Of a DNA stretch of 64,000 bases, positions 27,968 to 36,381 are shown one piece after another. The notes under the pieces were generated by a model. The model was given only the letters and a program-made list of their open reading frames with translations, was not told the DNA's origin and did no database searches. The DNA is from DASQMT01 sp963839615 (GTDB lineage Bacteria; Actinomycetota; Thermoleophilia; Solirubrobacterales; Solirubrobacteraceae). Location: assembly GCA_963839615.1 (NCBI GenBank), contig CAWIVY010000011.1, positions 186,001 through 250,000 of the forward strand, written 5' to 3'. Numbering within the stretch: position 1 is the first letter of the stretch; each line of letters starts with the position of its first letter. The translations under genes and the position numbers were made by a program.

Positions 27968-28718
27968 GCGCGGCCACCTCCTTGGCTAGCTCGAAGTACG
28001 CGTCAGATCCTGCGCAGTGAGGGTCGTGGTGTATGACCGCGCGCCCGAAGCTCGGGGCTTCTCCGAGCCGCACGTTGCGCGGGATCACGGTGTCGAAGAC
28101 GAGCGCCGGGAAATGCCGGCGAACCTCCGCCTCGACGTCCTGCGCAAGTTTCGTGCGCGCGTCGTGCATGGTCAGCAGCATCCCCGCCACCGTGAGCCGC
28201 GGGTTCAGCTCCCGCTGGATCAGCGCGAGCGTGTCCAACAGACCCGCCAGTCCCTCGAGCGCGAAGTACTCGGTCTGGACGGGCACGATGACGCGATCGG
28301 CCGCGACCAGGGCATTGACCGTCAGTGGGCCTAGAGAAGGCGGGCAATCCAGCAGCGTGTACGCGTATTCCCCGCGCACGCGCGCCAGCGCGTCGCGCAG
28401 GCGCGTCTCGGAGCCTGGCAGTCGCGGAAGCTCCATCGTCGCGCCGGCCAGGTCGGGCGTCGAGGCGAGCAGGGAGAGCCGCTCCACCGACGTGCTGCGA
28501 ATGGCGTGGTGAGCGTCGGCATCGCCGCACAGGACGTCATAGAGGCCGAGTCCCTCGTGGCGGTCGGCGCCGATGCCCACGGTGGCGTTGCCCTGCGGGT
28601 CGACGTCCACGAGCAGCGTCCCGTAGCCGGCCTCCGCGATGCACGCCGCGACGTTGACGGCGGTCGTGGTCTTCCCGACCCCGCCCTTCTGGTTGGCGAT
28701 GGCGTAGACGATGCCCAT
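27960..28718 (-). CDS. parA: chromosome-partitioning ATPase ParA (Soj)
   Basis: 252 residues. The deviant Walker A KGGVGKTTTAVN sits near residue 11, Walker A' in LLVDVDPQGNATVG and Walker B in YTLLDCPPSLG. It binds DNA non-specifically when bound to ATP and moves ParB-parS complexes. ATG start; upstream of parB in one operon that follows rsmG. Confidence 0.95.
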
Positions 28719-28793
28719 GGCGACCGACGACGCTAGCGGCGGACTCGGCGGATCCGCGCGATAGAGCGCGATCTGGGCGTTATTGGTGCGGTC

Positions 28794-29510
28794 TCAGCGC
28801 AGGTTCTTGGCGGAAAGCGGCCGTTTGGTTGCGATTCCCGGGCGCCGGGGGTACTTCGAAGGCGTTGGCGCGACCTTCCGGAGCACGTGAAGCGTCCGCC
28901 GTTCCGAGCCGGCGAACGGCACAACCGAGCGGACCGGTTCGGCGGACAGGCCGAGATGCGCGGCGGCGGCAGCGGCGTCAGAGGCTTCGGCCTCCGTCAA
29001 CTGCCCCTTCCAGGCCACGAGCAGCCCGCCCTCTCGGAGCAGTGGCGCTGCGTACTCGCAGATGACCGGCAGCGCGGCCAGCGCCCGGGCGCACACGGCG
29101 TCGCAACGCCCGACTCCTGCACGCCATTCCTCGGCGCGGGCCCACACGATCTCGGTGTTGCCCAGGCCCATGGCCTCGACGGCCGCGCGCAGGAACTCGC
29201 ACTTGCGCCGGGCCGCCTCGACGAGGACGACCTGTGTGTCCGGAAGGACAGCCGCGAGCACCAGGCCCGGCAGGCCCGCGCCCGACCCGAGGTCGGCGAT
29301 CAACCCGGCGTTGCGTATTTCCTCGACCTCGAGCCCGGCGAGAGAGTCAGCGATGTGCACATCGAGCCCACGCCCGGGCTCATGAACCGAGGTTGGAGCT
29401 TCTGGTTCGGCGAGGAGGGCGAGCAGGATCCCCAGTGCGGCGGCGGCGTCCGCGCTGGCACCGCGCTCTCGGAGCATCGACCTCAAGGCGTCTTCGCGAG
29501 AACTGGTCAC
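28794..29510 (-). CDS. rsmG: 16S rRNA (guanine-527-N7)-methyltransferase
   Basis: 238 residues. The SAM motif NAGLIADLGSGAGLPGLVLA, EAARRKCEFLRAAVEAMGL and the late VARALAALPV-type region of the GidB fold identify RsmG, which methylates G527 (E. coli number) of 16S rRNA; loss gives low-level streptomycin resistance. The GTG start lies directly beside a parS site. An extra basic C-terminal tail of about 25 residues is present. Confidence 0.93.
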   Translation of the reverse strand: MTSSREDALRSMLRERGASADAAAALGILLALLAEPEAPTSVHEPGRGLDVHIADSLAGLEVEEIRNAGLIADLGSGAGLPGLVLAAVLPDTQVVLVEAARRKCEFLRAAVEAMGLGNTEIVWARAEEWRAGVGRCDAVCARALAALPVICEYAAPLLREGGLLVAWKGQLTEAEASDAAAAAAHLGLSAEPVRSVVPFAGSERRTLHVLRKVAPTPSKYPRRPGIATKRPLSAKNLR

Positions 29511-29525
29511 GTTTCACGTGAAACA
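29509..29525. promoter_or_regulatory. parS centromere site upstream of rsmG
   Basis: GTTTCACGTGAAAC at 29511-29524 is the invariant ParB-binding palindrome, followed by A. It lies immediately before the rsmG start, about 2.6 kb from dnaA, the usual near-origin position. Confidence 0.93.
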
Positions 29526-29598
29526 TCGCGGCGAGTTGGACGAAACGGCGGGCGCGCGACGGGCTGAGCCAGGCAAACGACCCAGCCGGCCGAGGGCC

Positions 29599-30069
29599 CT
29601 AGTCCCGCAGCGGCGCGACGACGAGGTGGCGGTCGGGCTCGGTGCCCTCCGAGTAGGTCTCGATGTCGTCGCGGTCCTTCAGGTACTCGTGTACGACCTT
29701 GCGTTCGGTGGCGCTCATCGCGTCCAGGGCGACCGGGTTGGACGATCGCACCGCGTCCGCCGCAGCCTGGTCGGCCTGGCGCTCCAGGGCGACGCGGCGG
29801 CGCTCCCGATAACCGGCGGCGTCGACCTCCACCTTGGGGGCGGGCGACTGGCCCTGCGCCGCCACCTTGAACGCGAGGTGCTGCACCGCGTCGATCGTCT
29901 GGCCGTGGCGGCCGATGAACAGGCCCATGTCCTCACCGTGAAGGACACCGCGGATACGGTCGGACTCCTCGACGACCTCGACCTCCGCATCCAACTCCAG
30001 CGCGCCATTGACATGCTCGAGCAGGTCGCGGACGCGCTCGGCGGGTGTGGTGTCGTCGTGTCCGCTCAT
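29599..30069 (-). CDS. khpB: KhpB/Jag RNA-binding protein (KH and R3H domains)
   Basis: 156 residues. A KH-II domain (about 30-85) has the GxxG loop in FIGRHGQTIDAVQ, and a C-terminal R3H domain (about 90-155) reads YRERRRVALERQA, then MSATERKVVHEYL. The N-terminal Jag_N domain found in Firmicutes is absent, as usual in Actinobacteria. It binds RNA and affects cell-wall or division control in pneumococcus. The ATG overlaps the yidC stop (ATGA). Confidence 0.92.
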   Translation of the reverse strand: MSGHDDTTPAERVRDLLEHVNGALELDAEVEVVEESDRIRGVLHGEDMGLFIGRHGQTIDAVQHLAFKVAAQGQSPAPKVEVDAAGYRERRRVALERQADQAAADAVRSSNPVALDAMSATERKVVHEYLKDRDDIETYSEGTEPDRHLVVAPLRD

Positions 30070-30980
30070 CGGCGGCGGCCCGATCGCTTCTTCTTCTTAC
30101 GGGGCGCGGGAGGGGGAGGCGCCGCAGGCCGGTTCTTCGGCGCCGTTCTCGGAGCCGAGCCGCTCGCAACCGCGGCGGGCTCGCCCGCGGGTGGGCTCGC
30201 GCCGTCCCCACTCCCGCGATGCAGCATTCGGTCCATGATCGACATCGGTGGTCCCTCGCCGTCCTCGGAGGGTGGTCGCATCGGGCCCAGCCGCTTGCGG
30301 ACGACCGACTGCTGCACGATCGTCCAGAAGTTCGTCGTGATCCAGTAGACCAGCAGGCCCGCCGGGAAGCTGATGACGAAGGGCACGAAGACGAACGGCA
30401 GTGCCAGGAAGATGATCCGCTGCGTGCGGTCCGTCGCGGTGGACATCAGCACCGTGGACAGCAGCTGCGAGCCCACATACAGCACGATCAGCGCGATCAG
30501 CACGCCGCCCGTCGCGTTGTCCGTCAGGTCGGGGATGAAGAGGAACTCGGCGGGCCCATTGGGTCCACACGGCTGCGGGTTGGCCGTCCCGACGGGGTTG
30601 ATCTCCGGGCAGATGTCGAGCCGCAGGTCCTTCTGCAGCATGTAGAACAGCGAGAGGAAGACCGGTAGCTGCGCCACCAGCGGGAGGCACGAGGCGAACG
30701 GGTTCACCTTGTTCTCCCGGTAGAACTTCATCATCTCCTGGTTGAGGCGCTCCCGGTCTCCCTTGTATCGCTCCTGCAACCGCTTGATCTCGGGCTGGAA
30801 CTTGACCATGTTCTGCATGGACTTGAACTGCTTGAGCGTCAGCGGCATGAGCGCCGCACGGACGACGATCGTGAGCGCGACGATCGACCATCCCCAGCTG
30901 AATCCCACGGTGTCGTGGAAGAACTTGAGGATCGCCTCGAAGACGTCGATCAGCGGCTGAAGGACGTTGGCGAAGACCAC
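30066..30980 (-). CDS. yidC: membrane protein insertase YidC
   Basis: 304 residues with a GTG start. Five hydrophobic helices; the groove Arg is in IVVRAALMPLTLKQFKSMQNM, followed by the coiled KRLQERYKGDRERLNQEMM hairpin and FYMLQKDL. It inserts membrane proteins alone or with Sec. The last 60 residues are Pro-rich and end in a strongly basic PRKKKKRSGRRR, a ribosome-binding type tail. In the conserved rpmH-rnpA-yidD-yidC-khpB order. Confidence 0.95.
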   Translation of the reverse strand: MVFANVLQPLIDVFEAILKFFHDTVGFSWGWSIVALTIVVRAALMPLTLKQFKSMQNMVKFQPEIKRLQERYKGDRERLNQEMMKFYRENKVNPFASCLPLVAQLPVFLSLFYMLQKDLRLDICPEINPVGTANPQPCGPNGPAEFLFIPDLTDNATGGVLIALIVLYVGSQLLSTVLMSTATDRTQRIIFLALPFVFVPFVISFPAGLLVYWITTNFWTIVQQSVVRKRLGPMRPPSEDGEGPPMSIMDRMLHRGSGDGASPPAGEPAAVASGSAPRTAPKNRPAAPPPPAPRKKKKRSGRRR

Positions 30981-30982
30981 GG

Positions 30983-31258
30983 TCAGGGGCGGGAGGAGTC
31001 GGAGGTTCGGGGCAAGGAGTGGCGGAAGAGCGTCTGTGACGTCACGGGGTCATACCCACCGTGGCTGAACGGATTGCAGCGCAGCACGCGCCAGGCCGCG
31101 AGAATCGCGCCGCGCAGTATGCCGTAGGACTCGATCGCCTGCACCGCATAGTCCGAGCAGGTGGGGTAGTACTTGCAACGGCGGGGCAGAGCCGGCGAGA
31201 TCAGGCGCTGGTAAGCGCGCACCGGGTAGAGCGCCGCGCGGCGGACCGGTCCGCTCAC
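30983..31258 (-). CDS. yidD: YidD membrane protein insertion efficiency factor
   Basis: 91 residues. YQRLISPALPRRCKYYPTCSDYA and RVLRCNPFSHGGYDPV are the family signature with the conserved cysteines. It sits at the membrane through an amphipathic helix and helps YidC. It overlaps rnpA by 4 bp and stops 2 bp before yidC. Confidence 0.95.
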   Translation of the reverse strand: MSGPVRRAALYPVRAYQRLISPALPRRCKYYPTCSDYAVQAIESYGILRGAILAAWRVLRCNPFSHGGYDPVTSQTLFRHSLPRTSDSSRP

Positions 31259-31698
31259 GCCGCGGCCCCGCTCTCCGGCGTGTCGGCGCCGGGTTCGGCA
31301 CGATCCGCACCGCCGCCCAGGGCGTCCACGAGCTCGGCGAGGGCCGCGCGGACGCCCGGCATGCCTTCGCGCTCAGCGAGCTCGCGCGCGTCCGGACGGG
31401 CCACGACGACATAGTCGGAGCCACTCGGCAGCCGTTCGGCCTCGGCCCAGAAGGCCTCCCGGAGAACGCGCTTGACGCGCGTGCGGTCGACGGCGCCTCC
31501 CACACGGCGAGACACGGAGAGGCCCAGTCGCGGGCCGTCCGCGGCCGTGTCGGAGGACTCGTCGGCGCGCGGAAACGCGTAGAGCACGAGGAAGCGGTTG
31601 CTCTTCGAGCGTCCCTGGCGGTAGACCCGCTCGAACTCGGCGCTGCGCGAGAGCCGGCGCCGCTTCGGGCTTCGCCCGCCGCTCGGGCGCCCGGCCAC
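31255..31698 (-). CDS. rnpA: ribonuclease P protein component
   Basis: 147 residues. LSRSAEFERVYRQGRSKSNRFLVLY and the RNR-box region VDRTRVKRVLREAFW identify RnpA, the protein subunit for 5' tRNA processing. The basic N-terminal tail and Ala-rich C-terminus are lineage extras. The GTG start shares one base with the rpmH stop (TAGTG). Confidence 0.93.
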   Translation of the reverse strand: MAGRPSGGRSPKRRRLSRSAEFERVYRQGRSKSNRFLVLYAFPRADESSDTAADGPRLGLSVSRRVGGAVDRTRVKRVLREAFWAEAERLPSGSDYVVVARPDARELAEREGMPGVRAALAELVDALGGGADRAEPGADTPESGAAA

Positions 31699-31832
31699 TA
31701 GACCGTGAGCCGCTTACGGCCCTTGTCGCGTCGCCGCTTGAGCACGATGCGGCCGGCACGGGTGCTCATCCGGGCACGGAAACCATGCGTACGGGCGCGC
31801 TTGCGCTTCTTGGGCTGGTAGGTGCGCTTCAT
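31698..31832 (-). CDS. rpmH: 50S ribosomal protein L34
   Basis: 44 residues, the full L34 length: MKRTYQPKKRKRARTHGF to the C-terminal KGRKRLTV. First gene of the rpmH-rnpA-yidD-yidC-khpB-rsmG-parAB series running away from dnaA. Directly before the ATG the transcript reads CTCCTCCTT, the complement of a Shine-Dalgarno sequence instead of one. Confidence 0.97.
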   Translation of the reverse strand: MKRTYQPKKRKRARTHGFRARMSTRAGRIVLKRRRDKGRKRLTV

Positions 31833-32123
31833 AAGGAGGAGACCGGTCGGTGCGCCGGATGGCGCAGGGGCCGACAGGATAGCCGACCTTCTCCGGGGCC
31901 TCGTACACAGCTCCGCGCACACGAAGTGCACGGTTCTCGACAGCGCTCGCTGGAGGCTCGCCTGGGGCGTCGCGCACTTTTGTGCGCGATTTGCGAGCCC
32001 TCGCCGAGTTGCCTCCAACCGCTCTCGGGGGCCGTGGTATGTTCGGCTCACCGGGCGCTTCGGGGCCCTCGCTTCATAGCTTTTTGACTCTCCCTCTCCA
32101 CGAGGAGGACCTTCCGCGCGCCC
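31833..32123. other. rpmH-dnaA divergent intergenic region
   Basis: 291 bp between the divergent rpmH and dnaA genes; it must hold both promoters. An inverted repeat CGCGCAC-TTTT-GTGCGCG at 31971-31988 is the clearest structure. TATGTT at 32038-32043 is a possible dnaA -10, with no good -35. GAGGAGG at 32102-32108 precedes the dnaA GTG. No convincing DnaA-box cluster is seen. Confidence 0.5.
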
Positions 32124-33476
32124 GTGATCGACGACAACGAGCACCCATCCTGCTGGAGCCAGATCCGCGACGAGCTCCGGCGCGCAGTCCCGGACTCGAC
32201 CTGGCACCAATGGCTCGAGCCCCTCAGCGCACGGCGATCCGAAGACGGGACGCTGCTCGTCGAGGCCCCGGCGCCGCTGCGTCCATGGGTCTCGAAGCGC
32301 TACGGCCGGCTGCTCGACGCATGTGCGGAAGCGGTGCTCGGAAGCGGAGCGAAGGTGGTGGTGGTCGCGTCCGGCGCGCCCCGCGAAGAGGCCCCGCGGC
32401 CGCACTCGCGGCCGGACGCGACCGGACCCGCGAACGCGTTCAACCCGCGGCATACATTCGACCAGTTCGTCATCGGGGACTCCAACCGCCTCGCACACGC
32501 GGCCGCGCTCGCCGTCGCCGAGATGCCCGGCCTGGCCTACAACCCGCTCTTCATCTGCGGTCCGCCGGGAGTCGGCAAGACGCACCTGCTCAACTCGATC
32601 GCCAACTACGTGACCGCATACGGCGCCGGCGCCACGGTGCGGTACACGACCGCCGAGGCGTTCACCAACCACTTCGTCCACTCGCTCCGCGACAAGGCGT
32701 CCGACGCGTTCAAGGCGGCCTACCGCGGCGTCGACGTGCTGCTGGTCGACGACGTGCAGTTCCTGCAGGAGAAGGCTCGCACGGAGCAGGAGTTCTTCCA
32801 CACCTTCAACGAGCTCCACCAGTCCGGCGCGCAGGTCGTGCTCACGTCGGATCGCCTCCCGCGCGATCTCGGCGCACTCGAGTCGCGCCTGCGCGAGCGG
32901 TTCGCGGCCGGCCTCGTGACTGACGTCGGGGCACCGGACCGAGCCACGCGGCTGACGATCCTGCGCAAGCGCGTCCAGCAGGACGACGTCGGCAAGATCG
33001 ACCCGGCCGCACTCGAACTGATCGGCGACCGCGTGGCGGACAACGTGCGCGCGCTCGAGGGCGCGCTCGTCCGCGTGGTCGCCTTCGGCTCGCTCACAGG
33101 CCGCGACGTGACGGCAGAGCTCGCCGGCGAGGTGCTCACCGGCCTCTACCCCGAGTTGCGCAAGCGCGCAAGCCCGATGACGGTCGCCGAGATCCAGCAG
33201 CGGACCGCCGACGCTTTCGGCATCTCCGTCGAGGCCCTGCTCTCGTCCAGCCGCGCCGGCGGCGTCACCTGGCCGCGGCAGATCGCCATGTACCTGGCCC
33301 GAGAGCTCACCGCGCAGTCGCTCCCCGCGATCGGGAGCGCCTTCGGCGGCCGCAACCACACCACGGTCATATACGCCTGCAGGCGGACGGCCGAGCGCAT
33401 CGCCGGCGACCCGGACTCCTTCGAGATCGTGCGCCGGCTCCGAGAGTCCCTTGACGACGCGCGGCGCGCGTCGTGA
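32124..33476 (+). CDS. dnaA: chromosomal replication initiator DnaA
   Basis: 450 residues. Domain I (1-85), short linker, AAA+ domain III with Walker A GPPGVGKTHLL and Walker B VLLVDDVQFL, and the DNA-binding domain IV with the signature FGGRNHTTVIYACRR. DnaA-ATP melts oriC and starts replication. The GTG start puts SCWSQIRDELRRAVP at the conserved N-terminus; a GAGGAGG lies 15 bases upstream. Confidence 0.97.
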   Translation: MIDDNEHPSCWSQIRDELRRAVPDSTWHQWLEPLSARRSEDGTLLVEAPAPLRPWVSKRYGRLLDACAEAVLGSGAKVVVVASGAPREEAPRPHSRPDATGPANAFNPRHTFDQFVIGDSNRLAHAAALAVAEMPGLAYNPLFICGPPGVGKTHLLNSIANYVTAYGAGATVRYTTAEAFTNHFVHSLRDKASDAFKAAYRGVDVLLVDDVQFLQEKARTEQEFFHTFNELHQSGAQVVLTSDRLPRDLGALESRLRERFAAGLVTDVGAPDRATRLTILRKRVQQDDVGKIDPAALELIGDRVADNVRALEGALVRVVAFGSLTGRDVTAELAGEVLTGLYPELRKRASPMTVAEIQQRTADAFGISVEALLSSSRAGGVTWPRQIAMYLARELTAQSLPAIGSAFGGRNHTTVIYACRRTAERIAGDPDSFEIVRRLRESLDDARRAS

Positions 33477-33641
33477 CGCCGCCGCGGCTGACAGACTGCC
33501 TCGCTCGTGTGCACAGCCTCCGCACAGCTTCCGGCCCGCAGCTTGCGGGTTCTCCGGCGGCCATGCACACAATCCACAACCCTTATGACGGTTATCTCTC
33601 TATGAGTAGTCGTCCGAATCGAATGTGAAGTAGGCGACCTG
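33477..33641. other. candidate oriC (dnaA-dnaN intergenic region)
   Basis: 165 bp with several DnaA-box-like words: TGTGCACA at 33508-33515, CAATCCACA at 33570-33578 (consensus TTATCCACA) and CCATGCACA between them, next to an A/T-richer run, CTTATGACGGTTATCTC, suited to unwinding. A hairpin CCCGCA-GCT-TGCGGG (33535-33549) could end dnaA transcription. The boxes are few and imperfect, so the call rests partly on gene order. Confidence 0.45.
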
Positions 33642-34751
33642 ATGAGAATCTCAACGAAACGCGACGAGCTGTTCACGCAACTGCAGACCGTGACGCGTGC
33701 AGCGTCGACGCGCAGCGCGGTCCAGGCCCTGTCCGGGGTACAGCTGCTGGCCTCCGGCACCGGGATCGAGCTGCGAGCCACCGACATGGAGATCGGGCTG
33801 CGCGTGCCACTCGACGGCGAGGTGGTCCGCGAGGGCGCCGTCGTGCTGCCGGCACGGCTGCTCGTCGACGTGGTGCGCTCGCTGCCCGGAGACTCGGTGA
33901 CGCTCGAGCTGCGCACCGCCGAGCAGGACGTGGAGATCGTGGCCGGCGCCGCGACGTTCCACATCCGCACGCTGCGGCTCGAGGACTTCCCGCCCTTTCC
34001 GGAGGCCGAAGGCGACGGCCGCGTTCAGGTTCCCGGCGAGGCGTTCGTCGCAACGATCGCGAAAGTGGCCCGCTCGGCGTCGCGCGACGAGACGCGGCCG
34101 GTGCTCACGGGCATCCTGGTGTCGGCGTCCGGCGACGAGTTGCGCATGGTCGCGACCGACTCCTACCGCCTGTCGGTGAAAGAGACCAAGCTCGACGCGC
34201 CGCTCGAGGGCGCGTTCGAGGCCAACGTCCCGGCCCGCGCGCTGCAGGAGCTCAGCCGGATCGTCGGCCAAGTGGAGGAGAACGACCTGAGCGTCGCCGT
34301 GCGGACCAACCAGGTGGTCTTCGAGGCCGGCGGCATCGTGCTCTCGTCGCGGCTGATCGACGGCCAGTTCCCCAACCACCGCCAGCTGTTGCCCGACGCG
34401 TTCGAGCACGAGCTGCAGCTCGCCGGCGGGGAGATCACCGACGTCGTGCGCCGCATCTCGCTGCTCGCGCAGAAGAACGCACCGCTGCGACTGGCCTTCA
34501 GCGAGGGCGAGCTGACGGTGTCGGCCAGGACGCCCGATGTCGGCGAGGCGCGCGAGACCGTGCCGGTGCCATACCGCGGCGAACCGCTCGAGATCGGGTT
34601 CAACCCCGAGTTCCTGCGCGACGGTCTCGAGGCCGTCGAATCCGGCGATGTGCTGCTCAAGCTGATCTCACCGCTGCGGCCGGGGTTGATCGAGGCGGCC
34701 GACGGCAGCGGCTTCGTCTACCTGCTGATGCCGATCCGGCTGAACGTGTAA
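33642..34751 (+). CDS. dnaN: DNA polymerase III beta subunit (sliding clamp)
   Basis: 369 residues. The ring-forming domains are recognisable by NRPVLTG-like SRDETRPVLTGILV, ATDSYRLSVKE and the C-terminal PLRPGLIEAADGSGFVYLLMPIRL, which carries the hydrophobic partner-binding pocket. It tethers the polymerase to DNA. ATG start with a weak upstream purine run. Confidence 0.96.
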   Translation: MRISTKRDELFTQLQTVTRAASTRSAVQALSGVQLLASGTGIELRATDMEIGLRVPLDGEVVREGAVVLPARLLVDVVRSLPGDSVTLELRTAEQDVEIVAGAATFHIRTLRLEDFPPFPEAEGDGRVQVPGEAFVATIAKVARSASRDETRPVLTGILVSASGDELRMVATDSYRLSVKETKLDAPLEGAFEANVPARALQELSRIVGQVEENDLSVAVRTNQVVFEAGGIVLSSRLIDGQFPNHRQLLPDAFEHELQLAGGEITDVVRRISLLAQKNAPLRLAFSEGELTVSARTPDVGEARETVPVPYRGEPLEIGFNPEFLRDGLEAVESGDVLLKLISPLRPGLIEAADGSGFVYLLMPIRLNV

Positions 34752-34825
34752 CTCCCGGGTGTCCAGATGGCGAGCGTCCGATCCAGCCGGTGGCGCGCCG
34801 CCCGCCCGGGCAACCACTCGCGAGC

Positions 34826-35923
34826 GTGATCGCAACGCGGCTCACCCTGCGCGACTTCCGCACCTACGCGTCCTCGGAGGTGCAGCTCGGACCGGGCCTG
34901 ACGATCGTCTCGGGGCGCAACGGCGCCGGCAAGACCAACCTGCTCGAGGCGGTCTACTTCGCCTGTACGGGGCGCTCGTGCCGGACCGCGAACGAGCGCG
35001 AGTGCGTGCGCTTCGGCGCGCAGCTCACGCGGCTCGAGCTGCGCTGCGAGGACGCCGGTCAGGAGCACGAGCTGTCCGTCGGCTTCCAGCCGGGCGAGCC
35101 GAAGCGGCTGCGCGTGGACGGCGCGACCGTCGAGCGGCTGACCGACGTGTCGACGCGCCCGCTCGTGTCCGTCTTCCTGCCCGACCGACTCGAGCTGGTG
35201 ACCGGAACACCGGCGCTGCGCCGCGCGCACCTGGACCAGGTCGTCGCGGCGCTGCGTCCCGCCCGCGCGGCCACGCGGCGGGCCTACAGCGCGGCACTCG
35301 CCCAGCGCAACGCGCTCGTCGCCGCGATCCGCGCCGGCCGCGCGGGCCGGGGCTCGCTGCCTGCATGGGATGCCGAGCTCGCCCGCCATGGAGTCGCGCT
35401 GATGGCAGACCGCGCCGCGGTGGTCGATGAGCTGCGACCGCGGTTCGCAGTGCACGCCGCCGGGCTCGGCCTCTCCGGCGATCCCGAGGTGCACTACCGG
35501 CCGCGGTCGAAGGCCGTGACCGCCGATGCGCTCGCGGCCGAGCTGGCAGAGCGGACGGAGTCCGACATCGAACGCGGCTTCACCGGCCACGGACCGCACC
35601 GCGACGAGCTCGTGCTCCGGCGCGACGAACGCGAGCTGCGCGCCTACGGCTCGCGCGGCCAGCAGCGGCTCGGGCTGCTCGCGCTACTGCTCGCGGAACG
35701 CGAGGCGCTCGCCGACTCGCGCGGGACGCCGCCGTTGATGCTGCTCGACGACGTCATGAGCGAGCTCGACGCCGGCCGGCGGTCGCGGCTGGTCGAGCTG
35801 TTGCGCGCCGGCGGGCAGAGCCTGATCACGACGACCGACCTGGCGCACGTGCCCGGCGCCGACGAGGCCGGCGTCACCAGGCTCGCGATCGCCGAGGGCG
35901 CAGTGCTCCAGGAGGCCGCGTGA
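34826..35923 (+). CDS. recF: DNA replication and repair protein RecF
   Basis: 365 residues from GTG. TLRDFRTYASSEVQLGPGL, Walker A SGRNGAGKTNLLEAV, the signature YGSRGQQRLGLLALLLAE and Walker B PLMLLDDVMSELD show an SMC-like ATPase. It loads RecA at gaps. The frame is open twelve codons upstream to another GTG, but the family begins at the chosen one. It overlaps dciA by GTGA. Confidence 0.93.
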   Translation: MIATRLTLRDFRTYASSEVQLGPGLTIVSGRNGAGKTNLLEAVYFACTGRSCRTANERECVRFGAQLTRLELRCEDAGQEHELSVGFQPGEPKRLRVDGATVERLTDVSTRPLVSVFLPDRLELVTGTPALRRAHLDQVVAALRPARAATRRAYSAALAQRNALVAAIRAGRAGRGSLPAWDAELARHGVALMADRAAVVDELRPRFAVHAAGLGLSGDPEVHYRPRSKAVTADALAAELAERTESDIERGFTGHGPHRDELVLRRDERELRAYGSRGQQRLGLLALLLAEREALADSRGTPPLMLLDDVMSELDAGRRSRLVELLRAGGQSLITTTDLAHVPGADEAGVTRLAIAEGAVLQEAA

Positions 35924-36222
35924 GGCGCCGCGAGCCGCGACCGCTCGCGACGGCGCTCGACCGGCTCACCGCGCAGCTGGCGCCCGCGACGCTGCTCGCC
36001 GAGGTCCAGCGGGCGTGGGAGCAGGCCGCCGGGGAGGCGTTCGCCGGGCAGTCCGAGCCGGTTGCGGAGCGCGACGGCGTGGTCACGGTGGCGTGCGCCT
36101 CGGCCGTGTGGGCGCAGGAGCTCGACCTGCTCTCCGAACGGGTGGTCGAGCGGCTCAACGAGAGCCTTGGGCGCCCGGCCGTGCGGGGCCTTCGCCCACA
36201 GGCGCGCCGGGTACCACGATGA
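35920..36222 (+). CDS. dciA: DciA/DUF721 family protein (probable helicase-loading factor)
   Basis: 100 residues. LLAEVQRAWEQAAGEAFAGQSEPV, GVVTVACASAVWAQELDLLSE and the basic C-terminus match DciA/DUF721, the ancestral bacterial operator of the replicative helicase. The recF-dciA-gyrB position is the usual actinobacterial one. GTG start coupled to recF. Confidence 0.88.
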   Translation: MRRREPRPLATALDRLTAQLAPATLLAEVQRAWEQAAGEAFAGQSEPVAERDGVVTVACASAVWAQELDLLSERVVERLNESLGRPAVRGLRPQARRVPR

Positions 36223-36267
36223 GCATGCGTTTTGTTGCTGATTTGCAGCACTTTCGTGACTTCACCA

Positions 36268-36283
36268 CCCCCGGTTCCGGGGG
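36268..36283. other. short GC hairpin upstream of gyrB
   Basis: CCCCCGG-TT-CCGGGGG, a very tight inverted repeat 46 bp after dciA. Just after it TAAAGT (36294-36299) could be the -10 of a gyrB promoter, but no -35 is evident. It may be a weak terminator or part of supercoiling-sensitive gyrB control. Confidence 0.4.
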
Positions 36284-36381
36284 GCCTGTGTGCTAAAGTG
36301 CTGACCACTTGAACGGCCACGCCCCGGCCCGTGGAGCACTGCTCCGCCGGGGCGTCGCTGGTGTATGACACGGAGGACCCT

